This document shows, in pieces, positions 33,823-45,300 of a stretch of DNA of 64,000 nucleotides. The notes under the pieces are model-generated. The model saw nothing but the letters and a program-made list of their open reading frames with translations, ran no database searches and was not told the DNA's origin. How positions within the stretch are numbered: position 1 is the stretch's first letter; the number at the start of each line of letters is the position of its first letter. Origin of the DNA: Isoetes taiwanensis (taxonomy: Eukaryota > Streptophyta > Lycopodiopsida > Isoetales > Isoetaceae); contig JAJEKV010000022.1 of the NCBI GenBank assembly GCA_021234155.1, forward strand, positions 4,034,830-4,098,829. Direction: 5' to 3'. Made by a program: the position numbers and the translations under genes.

Positions 33823-34776
33823 ATGGAGCTCGGAGTCGGAGATGCCGAAACTGCAGACGTGTCAGTCACCTTAGCGCCTCAAGTGCTTGGTCCTTTCCGT
33901 CTGCATTCCAATGTGCTTTGCAAGGCAGATTTTTTCAAAACTCAGCTCTCTGAAACATGGACCTCCGGATCCGACAAAAAACCTGCTGAAATCCTTGTGA
34001 AAGATTGTAAGGACCCAACTAAATATCTCAGATGCTTTGAGTTGCTATATATGCCAGAGCAAGAGCGTCATTTCTCCAGCGTTGAAGAAGCTCTTGGCAT
34101 CTTAGAGGTAGCAGCGAAGTTACTCTGTCAAGAGCTGATTGATCGTTGTATGAAGTATTTGGAGGCTGTGCCTTGGACTTCCCAGCAAGAACAGGCAATT
34201 AGGTCTTGTGTTTCTTTCCTAAATTTAAAACCATCTGCAGATTTGGATCTCAGGTTATCGCCTCCTCCATGCGGTTTAATCGAAAGTACGTTGTTGGAGG
34301 ATCTAGCGATAACTGTTACAGAATTGAAGGGGGCATACGAAGCAAAAATTCCTGGACCATACTCTAAGTTGATGTGGTTAATAGAAGACTTTCAGAGACT
34401 TAAGGTTGCTGATGAAGCTGTCAAATTTCTGGCCGAAGAAAACGAATTAGCCAAACTTGTTTGGGAACATGTGAAGGTGTGTAATGGGTCGCATGAGTGC
34501 CGCCCCTTTGTTACTGAAACTCTGAATGGTTTGTTTGGAAGGCTTCAGCACGGGAAAGTGGTGGCTTGTAGAACAGTCAGAATTGCTTTAGTTACTTCAT
34601 GGTTCCCTGTTTTTTCTACAGCTCATGACCGATTTTGCAGTTGTGGTGATTGGCTTGAGAGCGTGGTGGAATCCCTCCCACTGTATGATCGACAACAAGT
34701 CTTTGTCCGATTGGTTGAGTTTGGTTTTCGCAACTCGGAACTCTTTAATAGAGTTTCTTCTTCCTGGTGTAGTTAA
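33823..34776 (+). CDS. BTB/POZ domain-containing protein
   Basis: The 317-residue frame is uninterrupted. An N-terminal BTB/POZ fold is recognisable (ADVSVTL, FRLHSNVLCKADFFKTQLSE, then YLRCFELLYMPEQ), followed by a helical BACK-like part with the family motif RCMKYLEAVPWT and a C-terminal block GDWLESVVESLPLYDRQQVF. This arrangement resembles plant BTB proteins of the At1g63850/At3g05675 type, which are thought to be substrate adaptors of CUL3 ubiquitin ligases. An in-frame ATG exists at 33778, but CTCTTTCTTTCTGTAG just before 33818 looks like a 3' splice site, so I prefer the ATG at 33823 with a 5' UTR intron. It is the only intact gene-like unit here, flanked by a MITE upstream and AT-rich DNA downstream. 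Confidence 0.75.
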   Translation: MELGVGDAETADVSVTLAPQVLGPFRLHSNVLCKADFFKTQLSETWTSGSDKKPAEILVKDCKDPTKYLRCFELLYMPEQERHFSSVEEALGILEVAAKLLCQELIDRCMKYLEAVPWTSQQEQAIRSCVSFLNLKPSADLDLRLSPPPCGLIESTLLEDLAITVTELKGAYEAKIPGPYSKLMWLIEDFQRLKVADEAVKFLAEENELAKLVWEHVKVCNGSHECRPFVTETLNGLFGRLQHGKVVACRTVRIALVTSWFPVFSTAHDRFCSCGDWLESVVESLPLYDRQQVFVRLVEFGFRNSELFNRVSSSWCS

Positions 34777-37360
34777 CGTACTTGGCATAGAACGGAACAG
34801 TTTTAGGAACGGCAAGCCTTAAAGAACGAGTACGGCAAGCTCATTGGCAAGCTCATTCCCGTCTAAAGAATGCCCACTTGGGAATCCTCAAATATCGAGC
34901 TGCATCTGTAATGAAACTAAGTATGTGTGAGGATGTTTGTTCTTTTGTGGCGTAACGAAAAGTTAAGCTCATGAAACTAGACGGCAGCACTCCCTGATTA
35001 CTTTGCAGAGCAATTAAAATGCAAAGAAATTGTATATATCTATGATCATGAGCTCCATACGAATCAGTCCACGGGTGCATGTATGAAGAGCCATGAGAAT
35101 ATGATGTAATGAAGAGCTAGAGAAAAATATGTAAAATTACTGTAAATTATCACGTCGGATTTCCAATGGAGTCTAGCTACAAAAATATGACGTAAATTAC
35201 TGTAAATTATGGTGTTGGATTACAGTGAATTCAGGTTTTTGCTTGCAAATAACGCTGGATTTACAATGTATTCGGGAAGAATTTGCATCGTCATGTGGCT
35301 ATGTGGCTATTGTGGAGGCATGGGTTGTATGAATAAGAACTAGTAATAGTGCCCACCGTGAAAACTTGTTAATGAATTTACAGAATTAAATGCGCAGACC
35401 TTGCAATTTACAGCCGCTAAATGTACACATAATATTCTTAGATTCTTAGGTGGGATGGAGATGGAGGTTGCATAACAAATCAAGTGTAGGGGAGGGTGGC
35501 CACGCAAGGCGCCGTTGCCATTTAAGGCTGCAAAAAATGGCCAAGTCAGATTCGTTAGGGTTCCAGTTAAGGCTGTGAAGCAAAACATTAGGGCTGCGCA
35601 CAGAGAGACGGAGGCTCGTAGTAGGTAGCGGCTGTAATCGACCAGCATGACAAAGACGGCTGCTCGCTTCCTGTGATTCCAACTCCATAACTTGGTGCAA
35701 AGTTGCCCTATTCATTTCAGAGCTTCTAGCTGCAGAAGACAGATTATGAATGCTTCTAACATTATTTGAATGCCGATGGGCATCTACAGACTCCAAATCG
35801 ATCTTGAGCAGGTTTGTTCAAGCCCAAACATCTAGGCTTCTTGTTTTAGCATATTGTTTTGAATTTTAGGATTGAAAACACAACAAATGTTTTGTGAATG
35901 CCAAGTGATTCATCAATTCTGGCACCATCAATTTTTTTCCTTCCCTTTGCAGTGGTTTTTGTTCTAAACAGATTGCTTGTATTTCATATTTTTGCTGCAG
36001 TTTCTAACCAGCATGCTGCAACTTGTACTTCAGGCACAACAGATGCCACTGCTACTACTGGCACTCATGGTTCTACAAAAATTTAAGAACAAGAAGAGCC
36101 AATTCATTGGCATCAGAGGGCTAATGACGTTTACATATGAAGGGGGCATTTCAAGAGATGAAGATGGGCCGGCATTCCTTGTTAATGAATGTAAGGATTT
36201 TTTTTATGGCTTTGTTATCTTTTATAGTGCTAAGCATGTTAATCATTGTTGTATGACTCTATTTAATTCAATTCAAATAGATAACTCTGATGTGTCATGG
36301 CAGAATTTTATAAACAGGAGTTTCTCATACTTCTAGGTGATTATTGAGAGGGGATGAAGGTCTTAGCTCCATATCGTAATTTAAAACTAATGCCAATAAA
36401 TGGTATGCAGGCAAGTTCTTGTATCCACATTCATTTCCATGCTTTATCATGTTCTTCAGTTATAGAAGTGTACTTGTTAGATTGCACCATCAAAGACATA
36501 TAATTCTAGCATTTGAAGCCATAGAGTGTACTGTTTTGTTTCTTCCAATTGTATGCATCATTTTTTGTGATATACAAGTGAAGGATGCCTGAAAAGATGT
36601 GTCCATTTTATTTGTAGCAGCGGCAACAATTGGTGCTGATTATGCTGATCCAGAGAGTGAATAAGGGCGTCTAAGAGGTTTGTTATTATGCCCATCCAAT
36701 TACTGACTTGTAAGCGCGCTCTAATTAGTGGAAAAATTGTTTGAAAATGCAGGTTATGATACGATTGTGTGTCTGTAGGAGTGCTGCACCAAGCTAGGTC
36801 TTGAATACCATGGTTTCTTAAAAATTCCAAGTAGTTTATTGGATTGAAACATGTTTATTAAATCCAAGGCACGAGTGAATTTAAAGATTGTTAATAGTTT
36901 TTGTTCATCAATCTTATCAAAGTATAAGTTTGATGGACATTTTGAGCTCTGTATGTTACTCGAAAGTTTAGGCATTACTATGACAAAAAGGTGAGCAAAT
37001 TTGCATGGGAGCCTTAAATGGCCACCCTGATAGCCTATGTGGCTGCCCCCTCAGCCCTGGTGGTACCAATACCCCTACCACTTTGGCACGTCATAAGTGG
37101 AGCTGGGGTTGCCAACTTGACATGCAATAAAATTTGCAGCGTGCAGGACCTTGTTGGGCATGTTTCCATGTGGCATGCATGCTTTGCAAGATGTTCATAT
37201 CATTGTTGCAGCAATTTCCCCTTTAAGTGCGCAGCCAATGGACACCCTCCCCTACTAATTGTAATAGTCCACCTTTTTAGTACAAAAATAGATGAGCATT
37301 GAATTGCTTTATATATAAGGGTCTTTCAAGGAGATCTTGTGTAGGCATCTAATAATACAT
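34777..37360. other. No recognisable gene downstream of the BTB gene
   Basis: AT-rich. Some exon-like pieces occur (a Thr/Ala-rich SGTTDATATTGTHGSTK after a TTTGCTGCAG acceptor-like site near 35999), but they match no family I know. No transposon termini were seen before the TTAA at 37361. Confidence 0.45.
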
Positions 37361-37689
37361 TTAAGGGTGTGTTTTTTTTTAAGGTACTCAACTTTTTATG
37401 TGGGCGACGCTTGTGCTGGTCGGGTGCTGGACCCGTCAAGTGAAATTTTTTTCGCTCGTCATAGCACTTCACCCGCCATTTCCTCCTGGGCGCCAAATTC
37501 TGTTGGTCGATCCGAAGCCCAGGAAATTGCCACTTCAGCAATCCGTGCGGGTTGTTGATCCGTGCTGCTGATGCGAGGTGATGACGCCATGTTCGGCAAG
37601 CAATTTGAAAGTAAATTTGGCGGTTTTGAAGTTCTTCAGAGTATAAATACCATGAATTTCTTTGCTGCTAGATTTCTCCAATTCTGTCT

Positions 37690-40600
37690 ATGGCGGAATG
37701 GAGAGAAGCTTTTCGTGCATCTGTGTGCAAGAATCAAGTTAATTTTGATGTTGCAAAACTGCTATCTAGCCTCCAAGTTTTCCGTGTCGGTGAAATTTTT
37801 TTTTTTGCGGTTGTTCCCGAATTGCTGATGCAATTTGTCGACAATCCGCAAGTCTTGATTCAAGAACGAGAGCCAACAAGTTTCGGGCGAATGCAAGCAA
37901 TTTGTGCTAGATATTTACCATGGTAATTGAGGATCATGATGCATTTCATTTTCATGTATCTTTGAAATGCATATTAATCTATGAGTTTGCTTTGAACCGA
38001 AAGAAGCCGGACAAGATCGGGTTACATATGGCTACATCAATTCCTATAGATTCAGGTAATTTTGAACTTACATATTTGTTGTTGATTTCTTTCCTTATTT
38101 GTTGATGTTTGCTTTAATTCTAGAAAATGTTTACTGTCACAATCCCGAACCTTATGGAGACAATGAAGAGTCTGCATTTCATGAAGATTTGCAACCTTCT
38201 TACCATGAAGGTGATTTCCAAGAGTCTGAAGGGTGGCGCCAACAGGGAACTCAAGATGTCCAAAGTGAAGAAGGTGTGCAACCTTCTTTAAAATCGATTT
38301 CAAGGAATTGGATTCCTTGAATTTACTTTGAACTTTTCTTTTGCTAATCTTTGTTGTCTTTCTTGTTATGAAGGGTGTCACCAAGATAATACACAAGGAA
38401 CCCAATGTCATGATCAACCTCATTTTCAAGGTAAGCAAGGTTTGCATGATTTAACAACTCTACAAAGGTTTCTTTGACTTTTTCACTTGATTCTTTTTTC
38501 TAGCAGATTGTCATGCTTTTAGAAGGTATAGAGCTGAGTTAAGGAGAAAAGAGAGAGAGCTTAAGAGGGAAAGGGAAATTGCAGCAGATGAAGAAGCATT
38601 GCTCCAAGGTGATCTAAGCACATGGAAGAAGAGAATGCTATCAAAAAAGGTTGCAGTGAAGGTGAAAAAGGTTCTTGTTAATGCAAGTTGTAGGGATAGG
38701 AAAGAGATAATTAAGTCTGTTTGCAAAAGTGGCTACGAACTTGTTGTTCCCTAACTCCAAGGATGAATCAGAATGAAGAAAATTGTGGAGAATTTAAAGA
38801 ACTCTTTTGCGGATCATAAGAATGAGAAGAAAACAGATATTAAGAGGGCAAGAATTGCTACCATGGTTTATCTTTGTCAATACCAATATTAACAAATCAG
38901 CTTTTCTCGAACTCTATGCCCAACGTAAAGATTGTCACAAGCTAGCTGTAAGAAGAAGAGTAGATGCTGAACTTGGTGAGGGTCCATGGTCCATGTTCAA
39001 AAATAAGATTAGATGTGACAAACTCTCTTATGACGAGAGAAAACTAGTGGTGGATTTTTGGAGACACAATACAAGAGTTTCCCCATGTAAGAAACACGCC
39101 ATCAAGATAAAAAGCAACTTCGGAAAGAAGATATTGCATGCACTACACTTTCTTGAAGAGACACGGTAATTTTAAAGCAATTTGTTTTCAAATTGTTAAG
39201 GTTTCTGATTTTCAACTTAAGGTTGTTGATATGTTGTTGCTTTTCTCGCGCAAAGTTTTCTTCCAACGATTTGAAAGGCAATATCCATACTTTCAAAATA
39301 TCATTTACAACAACATTCCATGCTCTAAAGCCTCCATATGTCGAAGGTAAAAGATAGAGAGACTTGTGTCAGAGATCTACCATTTGAGAGTTGACTTTGT
39401 GAGACAGGCCATAAACAAAGTAAGATTAAATCGGGACCTCCATGGTCCAAATTGCACATGCAATTGTGATGTATGTGGTATAGGACCAACCTGCAATGCA
39501 TCTAAAGCTACATATGCCTCAACCTCGAGCTTTGGAGATCTTTGGTATGTCCTAAGGATGAATCGGAAGAGTGGCATCAACATAATTGTCTGCTTAAATG
39601 CAAGGCTTGTGGAAAAACAAAGTGCCAACTTGTCCAAAAGAAAGAGATTACAAGTTGAACCATCAAGTAGATTGGAAGACATTTGATAAGGTAATTCAAA
39701 TTGTTATTCTTAAATGAGATATTCTTTTCAGCTCAAACTCTTCTTTTGAACATAACTTGGGTTTATGAGGAGGACAAGGTAACATTTGCTGAGAAGGAAA
39801 AACTTGTTAAGAAGAAAGGAGTTCTTGAGAAGACTGCGGGGAAGAAACGATCTTTGGTCGGAAGAAAGGTGGTCTTGGCAAGGCTAGCTGGCGAGAATTC
39901 GGGACGAGAAGAAAGGTGGTCTTTGGTAAGACTGCTGATGAGAATTCAGGTCGGAAAAAGAAGATCCAAGGCTAAGAAGAAGGTATTACAAGTAACTTGA
40001 AATGTTAAATCCAAAAAGGTGGTAATCGATATATGTTTTTTGCTTCTTTTGTAGGAAGCTCCCAAACCTGTCAACAAGCTTGTTTACAAGACGACACCAA
40101 ATAGCGAGTTGTTCCAATTTGCTGATACCTTCCTCATTCCATTCATCCCTCATAATTATGAAGCCGATGGCAAGCAAAAACAGTTTAGGGAGTGTTTGGC
40201 GACTTTTTCCAAAGGACACTATAGTTTCAAAGTGATTGACTTTGCAGAGAACTACACCTTCAAAATCCAACAAGAAATACAAAGCTTGCATTGGAGGAAT
40301 GACCAATGCACCATTTTGGTGCACATCACATATAGGCATGCTCCACTTTCTCTGAGCAGAATATAGAAAGATCATTAAGGAAACACATTTTTACATAAGT
40401 GATGATAGAGAACATGATGTACTCTTAGTTCAACATTGTTTGCAAAAACATGTAGTTTTCCTTCTAATGACAAGGGTGTCCATTACAAGAATCATGTCAT
40501 GTGGTCTGATGGATGTTCCCATCAATTTAAAGGAGCAAGGATGTTCTACTTCCCTAAAGTGTTCTTTCAAAGCACCGGAAAACCAATACAACTTTGGAAT

Positions 40601-41512
40601 TTCTTTGCATCATATCATGGCAAAGGTAATTACTTTTATTTTAGTCTATTGGTTCTTTTTAATTGGCATTTCTTTAAAATTACAGAATCAATCCTTGCGG
40701 TGTGAGCATGATGGTGCTGGTCTTTGTAATAAAAGAGCCCTCACACATGAGATGTTGAAGAGGAATTCGGTACCACTAAGGAATGCACATGATGCGGTTG
40801 TGTTTTGCTGAGCACATTTTAAGTCGATTGTGACAATGAAGGAGATCATCCTTGCGGTACCACAAGAGTTCGGGTTTTACATGTTGTTTGCATTGCATGT
40901 TATTTTACATGATTCCTTTTGCGGATATTTTTGGGAGATAGCTATCAATGAGGTTGATAGAAGTGGCAGTCATGATTGTAAGACATTAACGGGTTCGAAA
41001 AGTTGCATTGTATCAGACACACTGCATTCCAATGACCCTACTCGGGTTGCTCATATGGATTTGATTTATACAGTAATTCTTGTTGGGCGGGGAAAGTTTG
41101 GGAAGTGCATAAACAAAAGAGAATAGGATCTTGGGTTTATTACGAACTAATTCCGGTCTGTGAGAAGACGAGCTGGAAACATTACGAGGTCCTATCTATG
41201 AAGGGGATCATGAATGGGTTTTACGATGTAGTTGATGTTGGGGATAATTTTGCAGCACCATCATGAGGGCCAACAACAAGGAACAGTAGAACTTCTACAT
41301 CATCAAATGCACTAAGCCTAAACACATTGTAGAGAGGGCCTTTAAAGATGCATGGTGTGCTAAATTTGCTAGAAGAGAAGTGGTCCTCTCGGGTAAGTAT
41401 TATAAGTTTTTAGGAGGTAGTGAATTTGAATTGCTTGAAGATGCACAGTCTGCAATGCATACGACCACTTGGTCATGTCGGTGTTGCTTTGATATGGTGG
41501 TGTAAGTGAAAA
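37690..41512 (+). pseudogene. DDE-transposase-like gene, multi-exon, degraded
   Basis: It begins MAEWREAFRASVCKNQVNFD. GT-AG intron-like breaks lie at 38056-38123, 38431-38506, 39691-39731, 39983-40054 and 40626-40685. A Cys-rich block (CKACGKTKC, near 39600) precedes the core. The core carries FKVIDFAENYTFKIQ, NHVMWSDGCSHQFKG, WNFFASYHGKG and CEHDGAGLCNKRAL; the acidic residues encoded near 40238, 40508 and 40704-40712 are candidates for a DDE/DDD triad. A C-terminal part reads KYYKFLGGSEFELLEDAQ. The motifs recall a widespread, poorly named transposase-like family seen in animal genomes, which I know from memory only. Stops and frame shifts make this copy unlikely to be active, unless they are sequence errors. 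Confidence 0.6.
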
Positions 41513-43046
41513 CATATACAAACTTCAAAGGATGTTCATGATCATCTTTTAGATCGAAGTTTTGGAGCACAAGAGTAGTCTTTATGCGGATAGCTTAGTA
41601 GATGAGGATGAGCACACCGAGGGTTCTTTAATGAGAAATGGAACCAAATGAATTCTTTACTATCATACAAGCATTGCTAGTGCTAACCAAATTGTATTCA
41701 ATTGTAACATTCATATTCAAGTAATAAAGAAAAGTTTCATTCTTTTTTTGCTATTGCGAGAATCTAGTTTGAATAGTAAGAACTAGTTGCGGTTTATTTT
41801 TGAAATGTAAGATTTGGTTGCGGATCCCGGTAATCCCTCAATTGAGTTGGTGCAAGACCTCCAGGTTGCACATGGCAACCAATCTATACCTTGATCTTGC
41901 AAGAATGAAGCTCGTTACCACGGTTTACCGATTTCCCAATTCGAAAAAAAGGCGGTACTTCAAATGCCAAATGCTAGCAGGCCTTAATGTATTTCGTGTT
42001 GAATCCAGCTGGTTTATATGCTTGAGAGATGTACTTAAGTAGATATAAAACTTTCTCTCAAGTCGGATGCACTTAGCTATTTCAAAAGATCGTCATTGAC
42101 CGTGTCAAAAATTGGTCAATGACCGGGCGATGAGCTAAGATTTGCAAATGAGTGTTCAAAGTTTCTTTAGTAGTATAATCACTTGGAATTGTCTCGATGA
42201 TCTTTAAGATTGTGTGCAAGCCATAAACCATGGGAAAGGGCAAATAGAATTTGAGTTTGTATGCATGTTTGAATTGTATTGCGAAATACTTACGTGGTAT
42301 TGCGAGAATATCAATTGAATTGTTTGAATATCATTTGAATTGTTTTAATTCTTACGTGGTATTGCGAATATCATTTGAATTGTAAGAATTGGTTCTGGTA
42401 CAAAACACTTTGCATAAACAAGAGAGAACCAACCAATGAAGAAAAAAAATATACAAAAATTTTAAAGAAGCACAAAGTTCATATATTCAAGTGGTTACAG
42501 ACATGGTCACATTCAAAAAATTGCAGACCTGTCACATATTCAACATGTAGTTTACATATTCAATAACTTAGAGACCTGTCATATATTCACAAAATTGCAG
42601 ATCATACTCAAAATTTACCTGACAGAGCAGTTAACATTGAAAACTTAAGATTGTTTCAAAACCAAACTTCAACTTTAACCTGCAAAGCTAGCAATCTGCT
42701 TATCCAGCTTCCTTATAAACTTCTCTGCAAGAGTAGTGTTGTCTCTAATTTTTTTCTAGCCTTTGAATATGAAAACATTTTGGCGAATATTTGTGAAATG
42801 AGGATAGCCAACTTGGCGAAAGTCCAAGCAATCTCAAGGAATTCTATAATTCACCAGGCGAATCTTAATCGAAGGCTCGCATTAACACCAAATGCGTGAA
42901 ATTTTAAGTCACTATGCATATATGAACACACGCATTTGAAATGCTAATCCCTAATGAGTATTTATTGAGAATATAATTTACTTAACAGACAACATCTGCT
43001 CATTTTTTGCTAAGAAGACGCATCATAGGCATGCTAAAAGTCAGAT

Positions 43047-43430
43047 ATGACAATACATGCATGGGCATCACGAATTGGAACATTGAACTTCGCTTTGCAT
43101 TTTATGCAAACATGGAACAAATATTCCCAAAGGAATACTAGCAGTAGGGTAGGCATAGGGCAAAGGGTTGGTTTGAAAAATTTGATGCTTTGTCACTGCG
43201 ACATTGTGGTTTTCTCCTCGTGTGCCCCAAGAGATACATGTATCAAAGTTACTGTCTACACTATTAATAGGAGCTCTGTGTTGGTGGGCATACTAGCATC
43301 GGACTATGTAGGGACATGGGGTACGTCATGTGTGCAAACAAGTGGTGACTTATTCAAGGGCAAAAAGCCATTGCATAAATTTTTTTGCATTAGACCTAAT
43401 TGTTGGAAATTACATTATGTTTATTTTTAA
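43047..43430 (+). CDS. Hypothetical frame shared by both MULE copies
   Basis: A 127-residue frame beginning MTIHAWASRIGTLNFALHFM, equivalent to the minus-strand frame at 12017-12466 in copy 1. The last part differs because of a local change near 43375. No domain recognised. Confidence 0.3.
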   Translation: MTIHAWASRIGTLNFALHFMQTWNKYSQRNTSSRVGIGQRVGLKNLMLCHCDIVVFSSCAPRDTCIKVTVYTINRSSVLVGILASDYVGTWGTSCVQTSGDLFKGKKPLHKFFCIRPNCWKLHYVYF

Positions 43431-44119
43431 GATAGGTCACCTTAGACAAAAGCTAATAGAGTGCATTACTAACCACAAAAACTTTGTGTTTCTTTGCTCC
43501 TTATTTATGCATGTAAATACAATGATTCCCCTAGATATTGCCCATAAAAGCACCTAAAATAGCAGCCAAAGGGCTAAGAAAACATGCAAAGGATGGATTG
43601 GCAACCAAGGATAACAATATGCTTCCACATTGTTTATATTTATCATTTAACAAATTTGTATGTTTTTTTCTTTTTTCCGCAAATGGGCTTCATAACATGC
43701 GTATGTTCTGCAAGCTCGTCATTCAAAATTTTAAAACACATGTCCAAACTTCTGTAGATTTAACATTCAAGCTACACGGAGCTATTACAAAGGGGTTGGA
43801 ACCTTTTTCTCATACAATCTTTTCACATCCTGAAAACTAACAACAAAATTCATAGATAAATCACCATTAATTTAGGTTGGAACCAACAATTTTAAGCTCA
43901 TTAATAGATCTCACTAGGTTAAGCCTTTCATGTATACAAAAAATGCTCATTTTACATGCCCAAAGATAAAGGGACTCATAGATCCAAATTGTGTACTTAC
44001 GCCAAATGGCTACGTCATCGACTCATAGATCCAAATTGTGTACTTATCGCCAAATGGCTCGTCATCCCGAAAACCATATTGATATTTCCTTTTGCATTGT
44101 CAACTGAATCACTTCCATG

Positions 44120-45300
44120 GATGACATTTATGTAAAGCATACCAGACCCTTTTGAGCAACTAAATTATGTATTCCTCGACACGTTTCTAAGGCTCGAATG
44201 TTACCACATGCTTTCAAAGTGCATAAAAATGTCACAACATCACACCCTCCACTTGCATCCGTTGAAATAATGCGATTAGCTTCTTGATTAAGACCATTTG
44301 CGGCATATCCCGCAATTAGTGCATTCCATGACACAACGTCTCGAGCTTGCAGATTGTCAAACACTTTACGTGCATCTGTTGGTGCACCACAATTAACATA
44401 CATGTGGAACAAGCTCTGCCAAATTAAAGGATCATTTTTAAGACCCTTTTGTGCAATCTCGGTATGTATTTTCCGGCCCTCATCCATGGCTCGATTACTA
44501 CCACAAGCTTTTAAGCGCAAAACAAATGTGATAGCATCTCCGGGCACACCATCTTGTTGCATTTGTCTAAAACATTCTAATGCTTCTTGATGAAGTCCAT
44601 TTTCCATGTAACTTGTAATTAGTCTTCATCCAAATAGACGATGTCTCGAAATGGTACATTATGAAGGACTTCCGCGTGCCTCTGCAAACAAGCCACACTT
44701 TGCATACATGTCCACAAAGGTGCTGCCAACATAGTTGTCCATTTGAAGTTCCTTAAGTCTAATTTCAGCATGTATTTCTCTACCCTTCCCGATGGATCTT
44801 ATCTTTGCCACTGCGCTTTTCCGGGATGCAAACAAATATGAAAGCATCGAGGAATTAAACCAGACCCGACCGCATCTGTTCAAAACAATTCGATTAGCTT
44901 CGACCAAATTTGCCTTGGTGCCCAATGATAAGTACATTCCATAATATAACATCTCGAAATGGCACTTTGTCAAAGACTAGTTTGTGCCTCGCAAAGGAAC
45001 CACATTTCATATACATGTCCACTAAAACACCGCCAACATGAGGGTCCTTCTCATATCCACTTTCTGCAATCTCTTTGTGGATTTCTCAATTGTCTGTCTA
45101 TGGCCCCAATGGTACCACATGCCTTCAAGCCGCACTTAAATGTAGCGAAGATTTGGCAATATGCCTTCTAGTTGCATTTGTCCTAGACATTTCGATTAGC
45201 TTCTTGACCACCACATGTTCGACATATCCCGCAATTAACATTGTCCAAGACACAACGTTCCTAACAGGGCAAATTGTTGAAAACTTCATGTGCCTCTACA
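44120..45300 (-). pseudogene. PLS-class PPR fragment carried by MULE copy 2
   Basis: The same PPR slice as at 10226-11385, but more broken. Open stretches include 44128-44607 (LKACGSNRAMDEGRKIHTEI, ARDVVSWNALIAGYAANGLN) and 44659-44973. Differences from copy 1 are concentrated at CAG/CTG sites, where CG-containing strings replace them. For example, the codons corresponding to EALALFQQM in copy 1 read EANRIISTD here. If those differences are sequencing artefacts, the true copy may be as intact as copy 1. Confidence 0.8.

Noticed and set aside
44128-44973. Treating the copy 2 PPR frames as a separately evolving gene
   Set aside because: The differences from copy 1 cluster at CAG/CTG sites with repeated identical multi-base changes, so they are not reliable evidence of evolution.
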